Shown here: positions 19,080 through 26,632 of the stretch, one piece after another
Position numbering within the stretch: position 1 is the first letter of the stretch
Layout of the letters: each line of letters begins with the position of its first letter
Source of the DNA: Comamonas sp. Y33R10-2
GTDB taxonomy: Bacteria > Pseudomonadota > Gammaproteobacteria > Burkholderiales > Burkholderiaceae_C
Assembly (NCBI RefSeq): GCF_019355935.1
Contig: NZ_CP079925.1
Location: forward strand, 2,480,001-2,544,000
Direction of reading: 5' to 3'
Length of the DNA: 64,000 nucleotides
Made by a program: the position numbers and the translations under genes
The notes under the pieces: model-generated
The model's input: only the letters and a program-made list of their open reading frames with translations
Told to the model about the DNA's origin: nothing
Databases searched by the model: none

Positions 19080-20240
19080 CTAACGCAGCGCGGGCTCCTT
19101 ACGTGACGGGGATTGCGGCTGCGGCTTGCGCTCAGGCTTGCTGCCCACATCGCGGTAGCGCATGGCCCAGCGCTCCACCGTGTAAAACGAGAGGGCGGAT
19201 AGCGCCGTCGAAATCAGCAGGCCCAGCAGCACCGTAACCGGCCAAGAGTAATCCGCCCGCAAATAGCGCACCACCGGGTAATGCCACAGGTAGATGCCGT
19301 AAGACAACTGGCCCAGCTTGATGAACAGCGGCGCAGTTAGCATTTCATAGACCACACCCACCGGTTTTTGCACGCTCAAAAGCACCACCAGCGCCGCGCA
19401 TTCCACCACCGTAATGCCCCAAATCATGGCGTGTTGATCGTCCCACTTCAGCTCCATGATTAGCGGCACGGCCAGCACCAGCCACATGGTGTAGGCGCGC
19501 AGAGACTGCAAGCGCTCAATCCACTGCGGCCGCTCCAGCATCAAGGCGGCCAGCAGCGCACCGGCCAGCAAGCCCGAAGCACGGGTATCAAAGCGAAAGA
19601 AAATTTCGTAGAACTGCTGCTCCTGCGCCACCCAAAAGATGCGCCACAGCGTGCTCAGTACCCACAGCGCCAGCAGCGGCGCCCACACCCGACCCGGCGT
19701 AGCCTTGCGCAGCAGCAAGACCAAGAACGGTGGCCAGATTAGATAGAAATGCTCCTCCACCGACAGCGACCACATATGCAGCAGCGTGTCTGGGCTGTCA
19801 AAGAAAGCGATGCCGTAGTCAGCCAGGTAAAGGATGGAGACCAGTGCGTCTGAATAGATGTCCGTCAGATCCGGCCAGAGAAAGGGAGCGATCACGCAGT
19901 ACGCGCCCAAAAACAGCGCCATTGCCGGCATCAGTCTGAAAAACCGGCGACGGTAAAAGCGCCAGTAATCGAGCTTGCCATGCTGCTGATACTCCATCAG
20001 CAGCAGCGAGGTGATCAAAAAGCCGCTGAGCACAAAGAACAGATCGACACCGAAAAACGCACCATCAAACAACGGCGCATGGGCGTGCGAGAGCAGCACC
20101 AGCACAATGGCAATGCCTCTCAACCCATCAAGCGCAGGGTTGTAGCGCAGCTTCAAAGCTGACTCCACCAAAACCGGACACCTCTCCCTTCGCTCAGGCT
20201 TAGGCTGAGCTTGCGATTCACAAAACACCGCCGCGCTCAT
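19080..20240 (-). CDS. Acyltransferase-3 (OafA/YrhL-type) membrane protein
   Basis: A 386-residue inner-membrane protein with about ten hydrophobic helices. YNPALDGLRGIAIVLVLLSHAHAP carries the family N-terminal pattern with the catalytic-type His in LSHAH, and FGVDLFFVLSGFLITS and RRFFRLMPAM are diagnostic. The family O-acylates surface polysaccharides, peptidoglycan or lipids using acyl-CoA. There is no C-terminal SGNH domain and no polysaccharide gene nearby, so the acceptor is unknown. Confidence 0.92.
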   Translation of the reverse strand: MSAAVFCESQAQPKPERRERCPVLVESALKLRYNPALDGLRGIAIVLVLLSHAHAPLFDGAFFGVDLFFVLSGFLITSLLLMEYQQHGKLDYWRFYRRRFFRLMPAMALFLGAYCVIAPFLWPDLTDIYSDALVSILYLADYGIAFFDSPDTLLHMWSLSVEEHFYLIWPPFLVLLLRKATPGRVWAPLLALWVLSTLWRIFWVAQEQQFYEIFFRFDTRASGLLAGALLAALMLERPQWIERLQSLRAYTMWLVLAVPLIMELKWDDQHAMIWGITVVECAALVVLLSVQKPVGVVYEMLTAPLFIKLGQLSYGIYLWHYPVVRYLRADYSWPVTVLLGLLISTALSALSFYTVERWAMRYRDVGSKPERKPQPQSPSRKEPALR

Positions 20241-20645
20241 GCACAGCTGATGCAGTATTTAGAGTTTTCGCAAAGAGGCAGTAACAGCTCTTTGCAGCGA
20301 CTCGGGGTCGCAGAGCGTGCGCAGCACACTCCATACAGCGGGCTTGGGCAAGCCTCGGCACCCTTCGCTGCCCACGCAGTGAGGCAGCAAAATTCGCGCG
20401 AGCCCATAGCCAAATGACTCATTTTTGTTCACAAGTAAACAGTCGCGGGCGATTTGAACAGATTTTTTGGAATATCCCAAACCCAAAGCCCTCACTTACC
20501 GGCAAAGGCCCAGATATTCAAAGCAGTCTTAACAATTAAGTACAAAAACAATCTGTAGTCCAACATTTGCAAGGACTATCAGCTATCAAATTTGATAATG
20601 CAGTGGCACTTTTTATTCGTTCGTTATGCGGCAGTTATATGACTG
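20241..20645. other. 405-bp intergenic region
   Basis: Lies between the starts of the acyltransferase gene and the end of the DTW gene. No supported gene; open frames here are short and inconsistent. It contains one interspersed repeat copy (20570-20600) and is more A/T-rich toward 20500-20640. Confidence 0.5.
20570..20600 (+). repeat. Copy of the GGACTA-CAGCTATC repeat
   Basis: CAAGGACTATCAGCTATCAAA, with a perfect 14-bp palindrome TATCAAATTTGATA at 20584-20597 or close to it. The GGACTA/CAGCTATC order matches the copies after gap and after purB. Confidence 0.5.
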
Positions 20646-21479
20646 TTATGGATTGGCGGGCACAACGTCGAGTAAGCCCTGCAAACGCTGATGAGCCTCG
20701 CTGCCCGCATCGGCGCGTTGCTGGTGCTTGGCCTGCAAATAGCGCTCGGTAAACACGCCCAAATAACTCTCCAGTACCTGGCCGGCATGTACATCGGCGG
20801 TATCACCCACCAGTTCAAGGCACAGGGCGGCGACCTCACTGGTGCAGAAGTGATCGTCGCGCTTAGACCTACGCAATTGATAGCGCGATAGCAAGTCAGG
20901 GTGCAGGCTCAGCACCGGAAAGCCATCCAAATACGGGCTTTTGCGAAACATCTTGCGCGCCTCAGACCATGTCGCATCCAGCAAGATGAAGAGTGGCCGT
21001 TTGCCGGGTTCAAGCGCACGCGCATCTTCACCATCCAGCGCTTGCACCACACGCTGCGGCGACTGGGCGTATTCACCGGGGAAGACGACATAGGGCTGCC
21101 ACTGGGGGTCAGCCAGCAAGGCTTCGATCTGCGGATCGACCTCGGTGCGTGACCAGCCAAAGGCATAGGTTTCGCGCACCACGTCGGCAATTAGCCAGCC
21201 GGTGTTGCTCGGCTTGAGCGGCTCTGAGTCGTGCATCAGCACACAAAACGCGGCGCGGGTGTTCAGCTCAGGGCGCAGCGCGCACATGCAGTGCGAAGGG
21301 CGCAAACGGCAGCCCTCACAGCGCTCACCCTTGGGGCCGCCACGCGCCAAAAAAGGCCGCGTGCTGCGCGCCAGCCGCGCCGTGCGCAGGCGCGATACGG
21401 CGTGGGGTTGAACAGGCGATGGAGTTGAGACGAGGATGGAAGACACAGGACTATTGTCAAAAAATTTAGAACAACTCAC
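20646..21479 (-). CDS. DTW-domain protein, probable tRNA-uridine aminocarboxypropyltransferase
   Basis: A 277-residue member of the DTW family (E. coli TapT/YfiP), which transfers the aminocarboxypropyl group of SAM to uridine 47 of tRNA. Four cysteines near the N-terminus (C54, C57, C64, C66 in CEGCRLRPSHCMC) form the likely metal site, and LLDATWSEARKM (residues 167-178) holds the DTW motif. The MHDSEPLKPSNTGW segment is also family-typical. The first 45 or so residues look unconserved, so the true start may be later. A restriction-modification island begins just upstream. Confidence 0.88.
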   Translation of the reverse strand: MSCSKFFDNSPVSSILVSTPSPVQPHAVSRLRTARLARSTRPFLARGGPKGERCEGCRLRPSHCMCALRPELNTRAAFCVLMHDSEPLKPSNTGWLIADVVRETYAFGWSRTEVDPQIEALLADPQWQPYVVFPGEYAQSPQRVVQALDGEDARALEPGKRPLFILLDATWSEARKMFRKSPYLDGFPVLSLHPDLLSRYQLRRSKRDDHFCTSEVAALCLELVGDTADVHAGQVLESYLGVFTERYLQAKHQQRADAGSEAHQRLQGLLDVVPANP

Positions 21480-21601
21480 ATTCGATAAGTTGTTCCTGTC
21501 TTCTAAGAAGATAAGACTTCAATGACAGATGCGAGAGAGATGCACACAAAAATCAGCAAAGACTTGACTGGGTAAACAGCTCTTATGAAGTTTAAAGAGG
21601 T

Positions 21602-22573
21602 TCATGCATCCGCTGATGCAGTAGTTCTCGAGAGTTTTTTGAGAGCCCTAGCATTGATAGCTGCCACAATTTGATCACCGACAGCTTTAGCAACCGGTGG
21701 TGGAAAGGCATTTCCAACTTGTCGATAGGCGGCAGTTTTTTTACCAAAAATTTGCCAACTGTCGGGGAATCCTTGAATTCTTGCAGCCATCCGCACGGTC
21801 AATCGAGGCATTCCTTCAAACGCGATTGCGGGAGGTGCGTCAGCGAGACCACGCCCGTCCACGCCGATAGCTGCCCAAGCATGGCGCGCGCGAGTCGGAC
21901 CAAGATCCGGGCCTCCATGCTTTTTAGAGCCTCCGACAAGAGTGGGAGCAATCGCTTGTGCATCATCGCGCCACTGCTGAGCGCCCGTCCAGCCGTCAGC
22001 AGCCATGAGATCATAGAGTGCATCGCCAACAGTTAAAGGCTTGATGCGCCCCGGTTCCGGCCAACTGAAATATGGCGCTATTTCTCGTTTGAGGCCAACC
22101 AAAATTGAGCGTGGACGCAATTGCGGTACACCAAAATCGCTAGCTTGTAATAGACGCCACTCCGCGTGGTATCCGAGCTTATGAAGCGTATTAATTACAT
22201 TCGCACGATAGTCAGCAAACCTAGGATCAAGCAGTCCTCGCACGTTTTCTAGCATTACCGCTAGTGGCGACGCTTCTTCAACGAGACGCAGCGCTTCGGG
22301 GAACATATCTCGCTCATCATCTGCTCCTAATTGCTTGCCAGCATGCGAAAAAGGCGGGCATGGTACGCCGCCTGCAATTAATTCAATCCCCTTTAGGTGT
22401 GCTGACGTGTATTCACGAACATCGCCTTCAATGACCCGCCATTCCGGTCTATTCAATCGCAGCGTCGCGCAAGCAGGAGCCTCAAACTCAACAAGGTCCA
22501 TATGCCCAAATCCGGCTTGCTCAAGTCCCAATGCTTGGCCACCTCCACCTGCGCAAATTTCAATTGAATTCAT
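21602..22573 (-). CDS. C5-cytosine DNA methyltransferase of an NaeI-like system
   Basis: Protects DNA by methylating cytosine C5 within the recognition site. The 323-residue protein has the ordered motifs: I ICAGGGGQALGLEQAGF (residues 6-22), IV GGVPCPPFS with catalytic Cys72, VI ENVRGL (109-114), VIII QLRPR (151-155), IX and X RQVGNAFPPPVAKAVG near the C-terminus. The target-recognition region between VIII and IX is about 100 residues. Its start overlaps the stop of the upstream small ribbon-helix-helix gene by 4 nt, implying coupled translation. The divergent endonuclease gene makes this half of a type II system; the site is unproven but GCCGGC is the NaeI precedent. Confidence 0.93.
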   Translation of the reverse strand: MNSIEICAGGGGQALGLEQAGFGHMDLVEFEAPACATLRLNRPEWRVIEGDVREYTSAHLKGIELIAGGVPCPPFSHAGKQLGADDERDMFPEALRLVEEASPLAVMLENVRGLLDPRFADYRANVINTLHKLGYHAEWRLLQASDFGVPQLRPRSILVGLKREIAPYFSWPEPGRIKPLTVGDALYDLMAADGWTGAQQWRDDAQAIAPTLVGGSKKHGGPDLGPTRARHAWAAIGVDGRGLADAPPAIAFEGMPRLTVRMAARIQGFPDSWQIFGKKTAAYRQVGNAFPPPVAKAVGDQIVAAINARALKKLSRTTASADA

Positions 22574-22785
22574 TTTTTAGAGTTCTCGTTTTGAGTGTTG
22601 CGACTAACTTGACGCGTCATGGCTTCAATGATGACTTGAGTCAATGTCTTATCCGATTCGAGAGCCAAAGCCTTCCACTCTTTACGCAGTGAAACTGGCA
22701 CCAATAAATTGACTCTTACCAGTTCGTCTTCGACATTTTTTCGAGGAGTTGGAATTGGAGTGACTTGAAGTGATTTGGATTGCAT
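22570..22785 (-). CDS. Small ribbon-helix-helix-like protein, candidate controller
   Basis: A 71-residue basic protein. ELVRVNLLVPVSLRKEWKAL followed by ESDKTLTQVIIEAMTRQV fits a beta-strand and two helices of the Arc/CopG/ParG ribbon-helix-helix fold. It sits between the methyltransferase (4-nt overlap) and the divergent endonuclease, where many type II systems keep a controller protein, though classical C proteins are helix-turn-helix. An inverted repeat lies 7 bases upstream of its ATG. A regulator is inferred from position and fold; an antitoxin role is possible but no toxin is present. Confidence 0.72.
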   Translation of the reverse strand: MQSKSLQVTPIPTPRKNVEDELVRVNLLVPVSLRKEWKALALESDKTLTQVIIEAMTRQVSRNTQNENSKK

Positions 22786-22949
22786 ATATTAACTGTATAT
22801 AAAAACAGTATACCAGACTCAAAAAAGGCTCATATGAGTAGATGAGTATCTTTTGTCCTTGATGCGCAATTTGAAGCATCGGCAACATTGGGAAATATTT
22901 TGTGATGTAAGCCTCATGGCTTTGAGAGGAGGCCGGCTAGAGTTGATCT
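22786..22949. promoter_or_regulatory. Divergent control region of the R-M island with two candidate operators
   Basis: This 164-bp A/T-rich gap separates the leftward regulator-methyltransferase operon from the rightward endonuclease. ACTGT (22792-22796) and ACAGT (22805-22809) form an inverted repeat 7 bases before the regulator's start. CTCATATGAG (22829-22838) is a perfect 10-bp palindrome. Either could bind the ribbon-helix-helix protein; that assignment is inference. Confidence 0.45.
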
Positions 22950-23783
22950 ATGACTACCAAGCCTCAAATACATCCATCGGATTCAACGCTCGACAGCGTT
23001 GAAAAATTTTTACGAGCTATCCCCGATTTGGAACAAAAGCTTGTTGATGGGGTCGCTCGCGCCATTGACGAAGTGATTGACCCTGTACGCAGCGCTCGGT
23101 GGACAATCGCGGAATTGGATAAGCCAGAAAAAACTGTTTTTGGCATCCGAGTCGAAAACGTACTACGGATGGAGCTAGAACTCGAGCGTTCGCCAGTGCT
23201 CGATGTGAAGATTGCAGGAGAAAATGTTGACATCAAGTTCACGGTGCGCTCGAATTGGACTATCCCTCCTGAGGCCCATGACGAAATTTGTCTTGTTGCC
23301 CGTTTTAAAGAAATTAATCATGCCGTTTCCGTTGGACTCGTAAGAGTGCGGGAGAACGAACTGAATCCCGGTAAAAACCGGGATGCAAAATCTGGTCTAA
23401 ATCCAATTGGAATGAGCCGGGTCCGCTGGCTGGTCAAAGACCAAGTCGCTAAGAGCTCAATTATTGGTTTTATGGCAGGCCTCCCGCTTCAGCTTCGTCG
23501 CGACATAACGGACCCTCATGTTGGAGCGCAAACTAGACTCAACAGGCTATTTGTAGCGTTACTTAACCAGAAAATTCCTGAAACATTAGTAGAAGCAGTC
23601 TCTCAGCACCGCGACTGGACGAGACGTATGAGACCAGATGCATCAAATGCACGAGCTCCTGGAAAAAAGTTCGATGTACTTCGTGCATCCTCGTCTGAGG
23701 ATCGAAAACTCATAAAAACCGCCGGTTTACCTCCATTACCAAAAGGTTTTTGCATGAGTATTGATCCGATGAACTTTCCATGA
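22950..23783 (+). CDS. NaeI-family type II restriction endonuclease
   Basis: A 277-residue protein that resembles NaeI in its N-terminal endonuclease domain. WTIAELDKPEKTVFGIRVEN, then Asp85 in VLDVKIAG and VDIKF give E69, D85, D94 and K96, the same spacing as the NaeI active site E70, D86, D95, K97 as I recall it. NWTIPPEAHDEICLVARF follows as in that family. The C-terminal half (about 150-277) would be the second DNA-binding domain that makes NaeI an allosteric two-site enzyme; it is about 40 residues shorter than NaeI (317). Divergent from the cognate-looking methyltransferase operon. Codon use is more A/T-rich than neighbours, consistent with transfer. Confidence 0.85.
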   Translation: MTTKPQIHPSDSTLDSVEKFLRAIPDLEQKLVDGVARAIDEVIDPVRSARWTIAELDKPEKTVFGIRVENVLRMELELERSPVLDVKIAGENVDIKFTVRSNWTIPPEAHDEICLVARFKEINHAVSVGLVRVRENELNPGKNRDAKSGLNPIGMSRVRWLVKDQVAKSSIIGFMAGLPLQLRRDITDPHVGAQTRLNRLFVALLNQKIPETLVEAVSQHRDWTRRMRPDASNARAPGKKFDVLRASSSEDRKLIKTAGLPPLPKGFCMSIDPMNFP

Positions 23784-23843
23784 ACACGGGTAGCAGTGAA
23801 TGAGTTGGATCCAACTACTATTAACGAAGCCAAAGCTTTCGCT

Positions 23844-24455
23844 TTACCCACCCACGGCTTCAAGCTCAAACAGCGGCATATCGGCCTTGCGGCTCAGCCA
23901 CACGCCGCCGCCCAACTCTTTAAAGTGGGGCTGCAGACCACGGCGATACAGATCGGCGCGGTGGCGGTACAGGCGTGAGTCGGTCAAGACTTCATCAATG
24001 ATGTCGCGCTCGTAGTCTTCTTTGGCTACCGCTTCGATGTAGAGACCGCCGCACGACAGGCGCCCTAAATTGGTCAATGCCTTCTTCAAATCCGGCGGGC
24101 TTAAGTACGGCAGCACGCCTTGGCAAATCACCAAATCGAAGGGCTTGCCGTCTTGAGGCTGCCAATCCACGACCGAGCCCTGCTGCCAGCCATAGCGCTC
24201 GCACAGATAGGGGCTAAATTCCACGCCCTGATAGCTCACGCCAGGGAAATGCTGCTCCACCGTGTCGCGCCACAGACCAATGCCGCAGCCCACATCCAGC
24301 ACCCGCCGCACCGGCACGCGCAGATACGCAAGATACGAGCAGACAAACGCACCCAGCCGACGGGCGTGCTCGGGGTCGATCACGCTGGTCTTTTTATCGA
24401 AGTAAAAGCGCTGGTAATACGCCTCGTCAAACCACTCGTTGCTTGCAGATTGCAC
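23844..24455 (-). CDS. Class I SAM-dependent methyltransferase
   Basis: A 203-residue cytosolic protein. Motif I VRRVLDVGCGIGLWRDTV (about residues 48-65) binds SAM; YQGVEFSPYLCERYG and FDLVICQGVLPYLSPPDL are motifs II and IV. The N-terminus WFDEAYYQRFYFDKKTSV is typical of a conserved methyltransferase group, but the substrate is unknown. The restriction-modification island separates it from the DTW gene on the same strand. Confidence 0.88.
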   Translation of the reverse strand: MQSASNEWFDEAYYQRFYFDKKTSVIDPEHARRLGAFVCSYLAYLRVPVRRVLDVGCGIGLWRDTVEQHFPGVSYQGVEFSPYLCERYGWQQGSVVDWQPQDGKPFDLVICQGVLPYLSPPDLKKALTNLGRLSCGGLYIEAVAKEDYERDIIDEVLTDSRLYRHRADLYRRGLQPHFKELGGGVWLSRKADMPLFELEAVGG

Positions 24456-24470
24456 GCAGCCTCCTTCTGA

Positions 24471-24498
24471 TCAAAACAAACGGCGCCCAAAGGCGCCG
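24471..24498 (-). terminator. Hairpin terminator downstream of the zinc-ribbon gene
   Basis: Read leftward, CGGCGCC-TTTG-GGCGCCG is followed by TTTGTTTTGA. It lies between the zinc-ribbon gene and the methyltransferase start and would end transcripts coming from the former. Confidence 0.65.
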
Positions 24499-24529
24499 CA
24501 CAGTTTGGCTATTTTGGCGCCGCAGACTT

Positions 24530-24632
24530 GGCAATTGGCGCACTCCAACTCAGAGACGCCAAGCAAGAGCCGCCTCGCAGCGATGGCGTCGTCCCCCTAG
24601 GGGGAAGGCGCAAAGCGCCTCAGGGGGGATTA
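24530..24632 (-). repeat. Probable intergenic repeat element
   Basis: Contains CCCCCTAGGGGG (palindrome near 24593-24604) and GGCGCAAAGCGCC (hairpin near 24606-24618) after an ACGCCAAGCAAGAGCCGCC stretch. The arrangement resembles a repetitive extragenic element; the string GCCAAGCAAGAGC recurs at about 32891-32903 inside another gene. Genome-wide copy number cannot be judged from this window. Confidence 0.4.
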
Positions 24633-24872
24633 AATTCGCCCGATCACAGACCAGCCCTTGCGCTGATCTTGCTTGTCGTTTTCGTAATCCCACACGGTGC
24701 CGCAACGCTCGCAGACATAACGCGTCACTGTGGACGAGTTAGAGCCACGCTCTTCTTTGCGGTTGCCGCGCTGCATCAACTCGGCATGGCCGGGGGCTTT
24801 GCGCCAGTTGCGCTGAATGCCGGCGCAGCTATCGCACAGATGGTCTTCGGCAGGATTGGTGGTGTTAGTCAT
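24630..24872 (-). CDS. Small zinc-ribbon protein, function unknown
   Basis: An 80-residue protein with two cysteine pairs, CDSC (residues 13-16) and CERC (54-57), the second followed by GTVWDYENDKQ, a rubredoxin/zinc-ribbon-like knuckle. It is highly charged between them. Start 24872 gives MTNTTNPAEDH; the upstream frame adds 56 residues of unlikely composition. Possibly a nucleic-acid-binding or adaptor protein. Confidence 0.7.
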   Translation of the reverse strand: MTNTTNPAEDHLCDSCAGIQRNWRKAPGHAELMQRGNRKEERGSNSSTVTRYVCERCGTVWDYENDKQDQRKGWSVIGRI

Positions 24873-25068
24873 GAAAAAAGCTACTGGAATGTGGAGCAAG
24901 GCCCGGACACATGCCCGCGCTGCAAAGCAGCCATTGTGCCGCTTGCCCCGGTTTTTCACCGGCGCTAAAGCAGCATCACCGCACCCTGCTGGGCCTTTCA
25001 ATGGCGCGCACTCACCGTTGGCTGCGCTGTGAAGCACCAACAGCGCACCGCTGGTTTCCTCAGCAGGG

Positions 25069-25443
25069 TTACGCAGCAGGCTTGCGGTGCATCAGGCAAA
25101 TTTTGTTGCCATCAGGGTCACGTACATAAGCCAGATACATGCTGTCGCTGCGCCAGCCCGGTGCGTCTTCAATCGATTGGCCGCCGGCCGCCACACCTGC
25201 TGCATGGGCGGTATTGACCTGCTCGATGGACTGGGCCAGAAACCCCGTGGTCGCGCCATTTCCCGCAGTCGCGGGTTCACCATTAATCGGCGTGCTGATG
25301 GCAAAAACACCGGTGGGGCTGCGGTAGAAAAAACGGTTTTTATTAGCAACGCCGGGCGCAATGCCCAGCGGGCCCAGCAGCGCGTCGTAAAAGCGCTTGC
25401 CAACTTCCAGATCATTCACGCCCAGCATGATGTGACTAAACAT
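25069..25443 (-). CDS. VOC (glyoxalase/dioxygenase fold) family protein
   Basis: A 124-residue single-domain vicinal-oxygen-chelate protein. MFSHIMLGVNDLEVGKRFYDALLGPLG and YLAYVRDPDGNKICLMHR are the two beta-alpha-beta-beta-beta module signatures. His4 and the Asp/Glu positions could bind a metal, but the catalytic set of glyoxalase I is not clearly complete. Substrate unknown; a detoxification role is an inference. AAGGAG precedes the start on the minus strand. Confidence 0.88.
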   Translation of the reverse strand: MFSHIMLGVNDLEVGKRFYDALLGPLGIAPGVANKNRFFYRSPTGVFAISTPINGEPATAGNGATTGFLAQSIEQVNTAHAAGVAAGGQSIEDAPGWRSDSMYLAYVRDPDGNKICLMHRKPAA

Positions 25444-25783
25444 TGTTATCTCCTTGGTAAGCCCTTTTGGGGGCGATCTTGGTCATTAAGAGTGGTCGCA
25501 AAGAGTGCCATCGTAGCGAGCTTTATGCAGGCAGGTTGTCTTGTTCGCGCAAGACTGAAACAGGGCTCAGGTCCTTTTAAAACAAGCAGCAATAGCTATC
25601 AAAAGAGAAGCTTTAAAAAGCTTTGCGCCAATGCGCCGCAGCAGGCATCATGCTTGCTTGTTTTAGACTGAAGCGATTGGCTTACACGCAAACAGGCTCA
25701 CGACTGTCAGAGCGGCGCGCTACACATGCGGCAACCGGCATGCTGCGAGCATCTCTCCGCTTCCTTACGCAAAGTGCTACACC
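25444..25783. other. 340-bp divergent intergenic region
   Basis: Separates the VOC gene from the rightward 282-residue unknown. It holds one interspersed repeat copy (25580-25606) and no supported gene; an open frame at 25623-25877 overlaps the next gene and has no ribosome-binding site. Confidence 0.5.
25580..25606 (+). repeat. Copy of the TAGCTATCAAAA repeat
   Basis: AAACAAGCAGCAATAGCTATCAAAAGA preceded by CAGGTCCTTTT. The GGTCCTTTTAAAACAAGCAGCAATAGCTATC order resembles other copies with a GGAC/GTCC box and AGCTATC box. Confidence 0.45.
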
Positions 25784-26632
25784 ATGGTTCCAACCGAGCT
25801 CGATCCCGTCATGTTCATCGTCTCAGGCAACGAGACCACTGTCGATCTTGAGCAGACCCCGTTCTTGTGCAACGTGAGTGGACTGCCTCACTATTACGCT
25901 CAGCCGCCAGCCGGCCTCAAGCTGCTTGAAGCCGCAGCGCTTGACCCCGAGATTGAGCTTGGCAACGCTTACAAGGTTCGCCCAGACCCCACGACGTCGC
26001 CCGACCCCCAATATGGCGACCGAACCCGGCTCGTGTTTCAAGGCACCCAAGTCGAATACACCGCCCTGCGCGCCAGTCGCGAAGTGGCTGCGGCCTTTGG
26101 CATGACGCTGGTGAAGCCCGGCCAAGGTGTCCGCATCTCCAGCCCGCACCCTGTACTCAAGCAAATTGACTATGAATACGGCATGTTTGCCGGCCACCGC
26201 TCTCCTTACGAGGGCACTGGTTTTCGGATGCTAGGCAAGGTCTGCACCGATTTGGAGTATCACAACTTCCCCCATGTCTTCGCCTCTGTAGACGCGCATT
26301 TACCGCGCGTTATTACCGTCGCCAAGTACTGGCCGCATCAGAAGAAAATTTGCCTTGCAGACCTTTGGCTTGCGCGCGGCCACGCCTTGTACCTGCCGCC
26401 ACAGCCTGAGCCGCCACCCTTGAGCCAATCGGATGAAACCTGCCTGGCGTTGCACGGCGACCGCAATGTGGCTCTCGCTTGCTGGCATGACTCAGGACTC
26501 AAGCAAGCCAGTGTCAAGACCAAAACCTTGCTGCAAACCGAAGGCGGCCACTTCCACTGGCTATGGAACGAGCTGCCAACGGTTCACCCCCAGCTCCCTC
26601 TGTCCTCACTCACAAAGGCTCCCCATGCTTGA
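25784..26632 (+). CDS. Unrecognised protein upstream of and overlapping a sensor kinase
   Basis: A 282-residue soluble protein that I do not recognise. No signal peptide or membrane helix is visible. Features are an early acidic part, YHNFPHVFASVDAHLPRVITVAKYWPHQ in the middle and a Pro-rich link (LPPQPEPPPLSQ) near residues 204-215. Its stop overlaps the start of the following histidine kinase by 8 nt, so the two are translated together and may function together, for example as a sensory or effector partner. Confidence 0.7.
   Translation: MVPTELDPVMFIVSGNETTVDLEQTPFLCNVSGLPHYYAQPPAGLKLLEAAALDPEIELGNAYKVRPDPTTSPDPQYGDRTRLVFQGTQVEYTALRASREVAAAFGMTLVKPGQGVRISSPHPVLKQIDYEYGMFAGHRSPYEGTGFRMLGKVCTDLEYHNFPHVFASVDAHLPRVITVAKYWPHQKKICLADLWLARGHALYLPPQPEPPPLSQSDETCLALHGDRNVALACWHDSGLKQASVKTKTLLQTEGGHFHWLWNELPTVHPQLPLSSLTKAPHA

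Noticed and set aside
22570..22785. Antitoxin of a toxin-antitoxin pair
   Set aside because: No small toxin gene adjoins; position between methyltransferase and endonuclease fits R-M control better.
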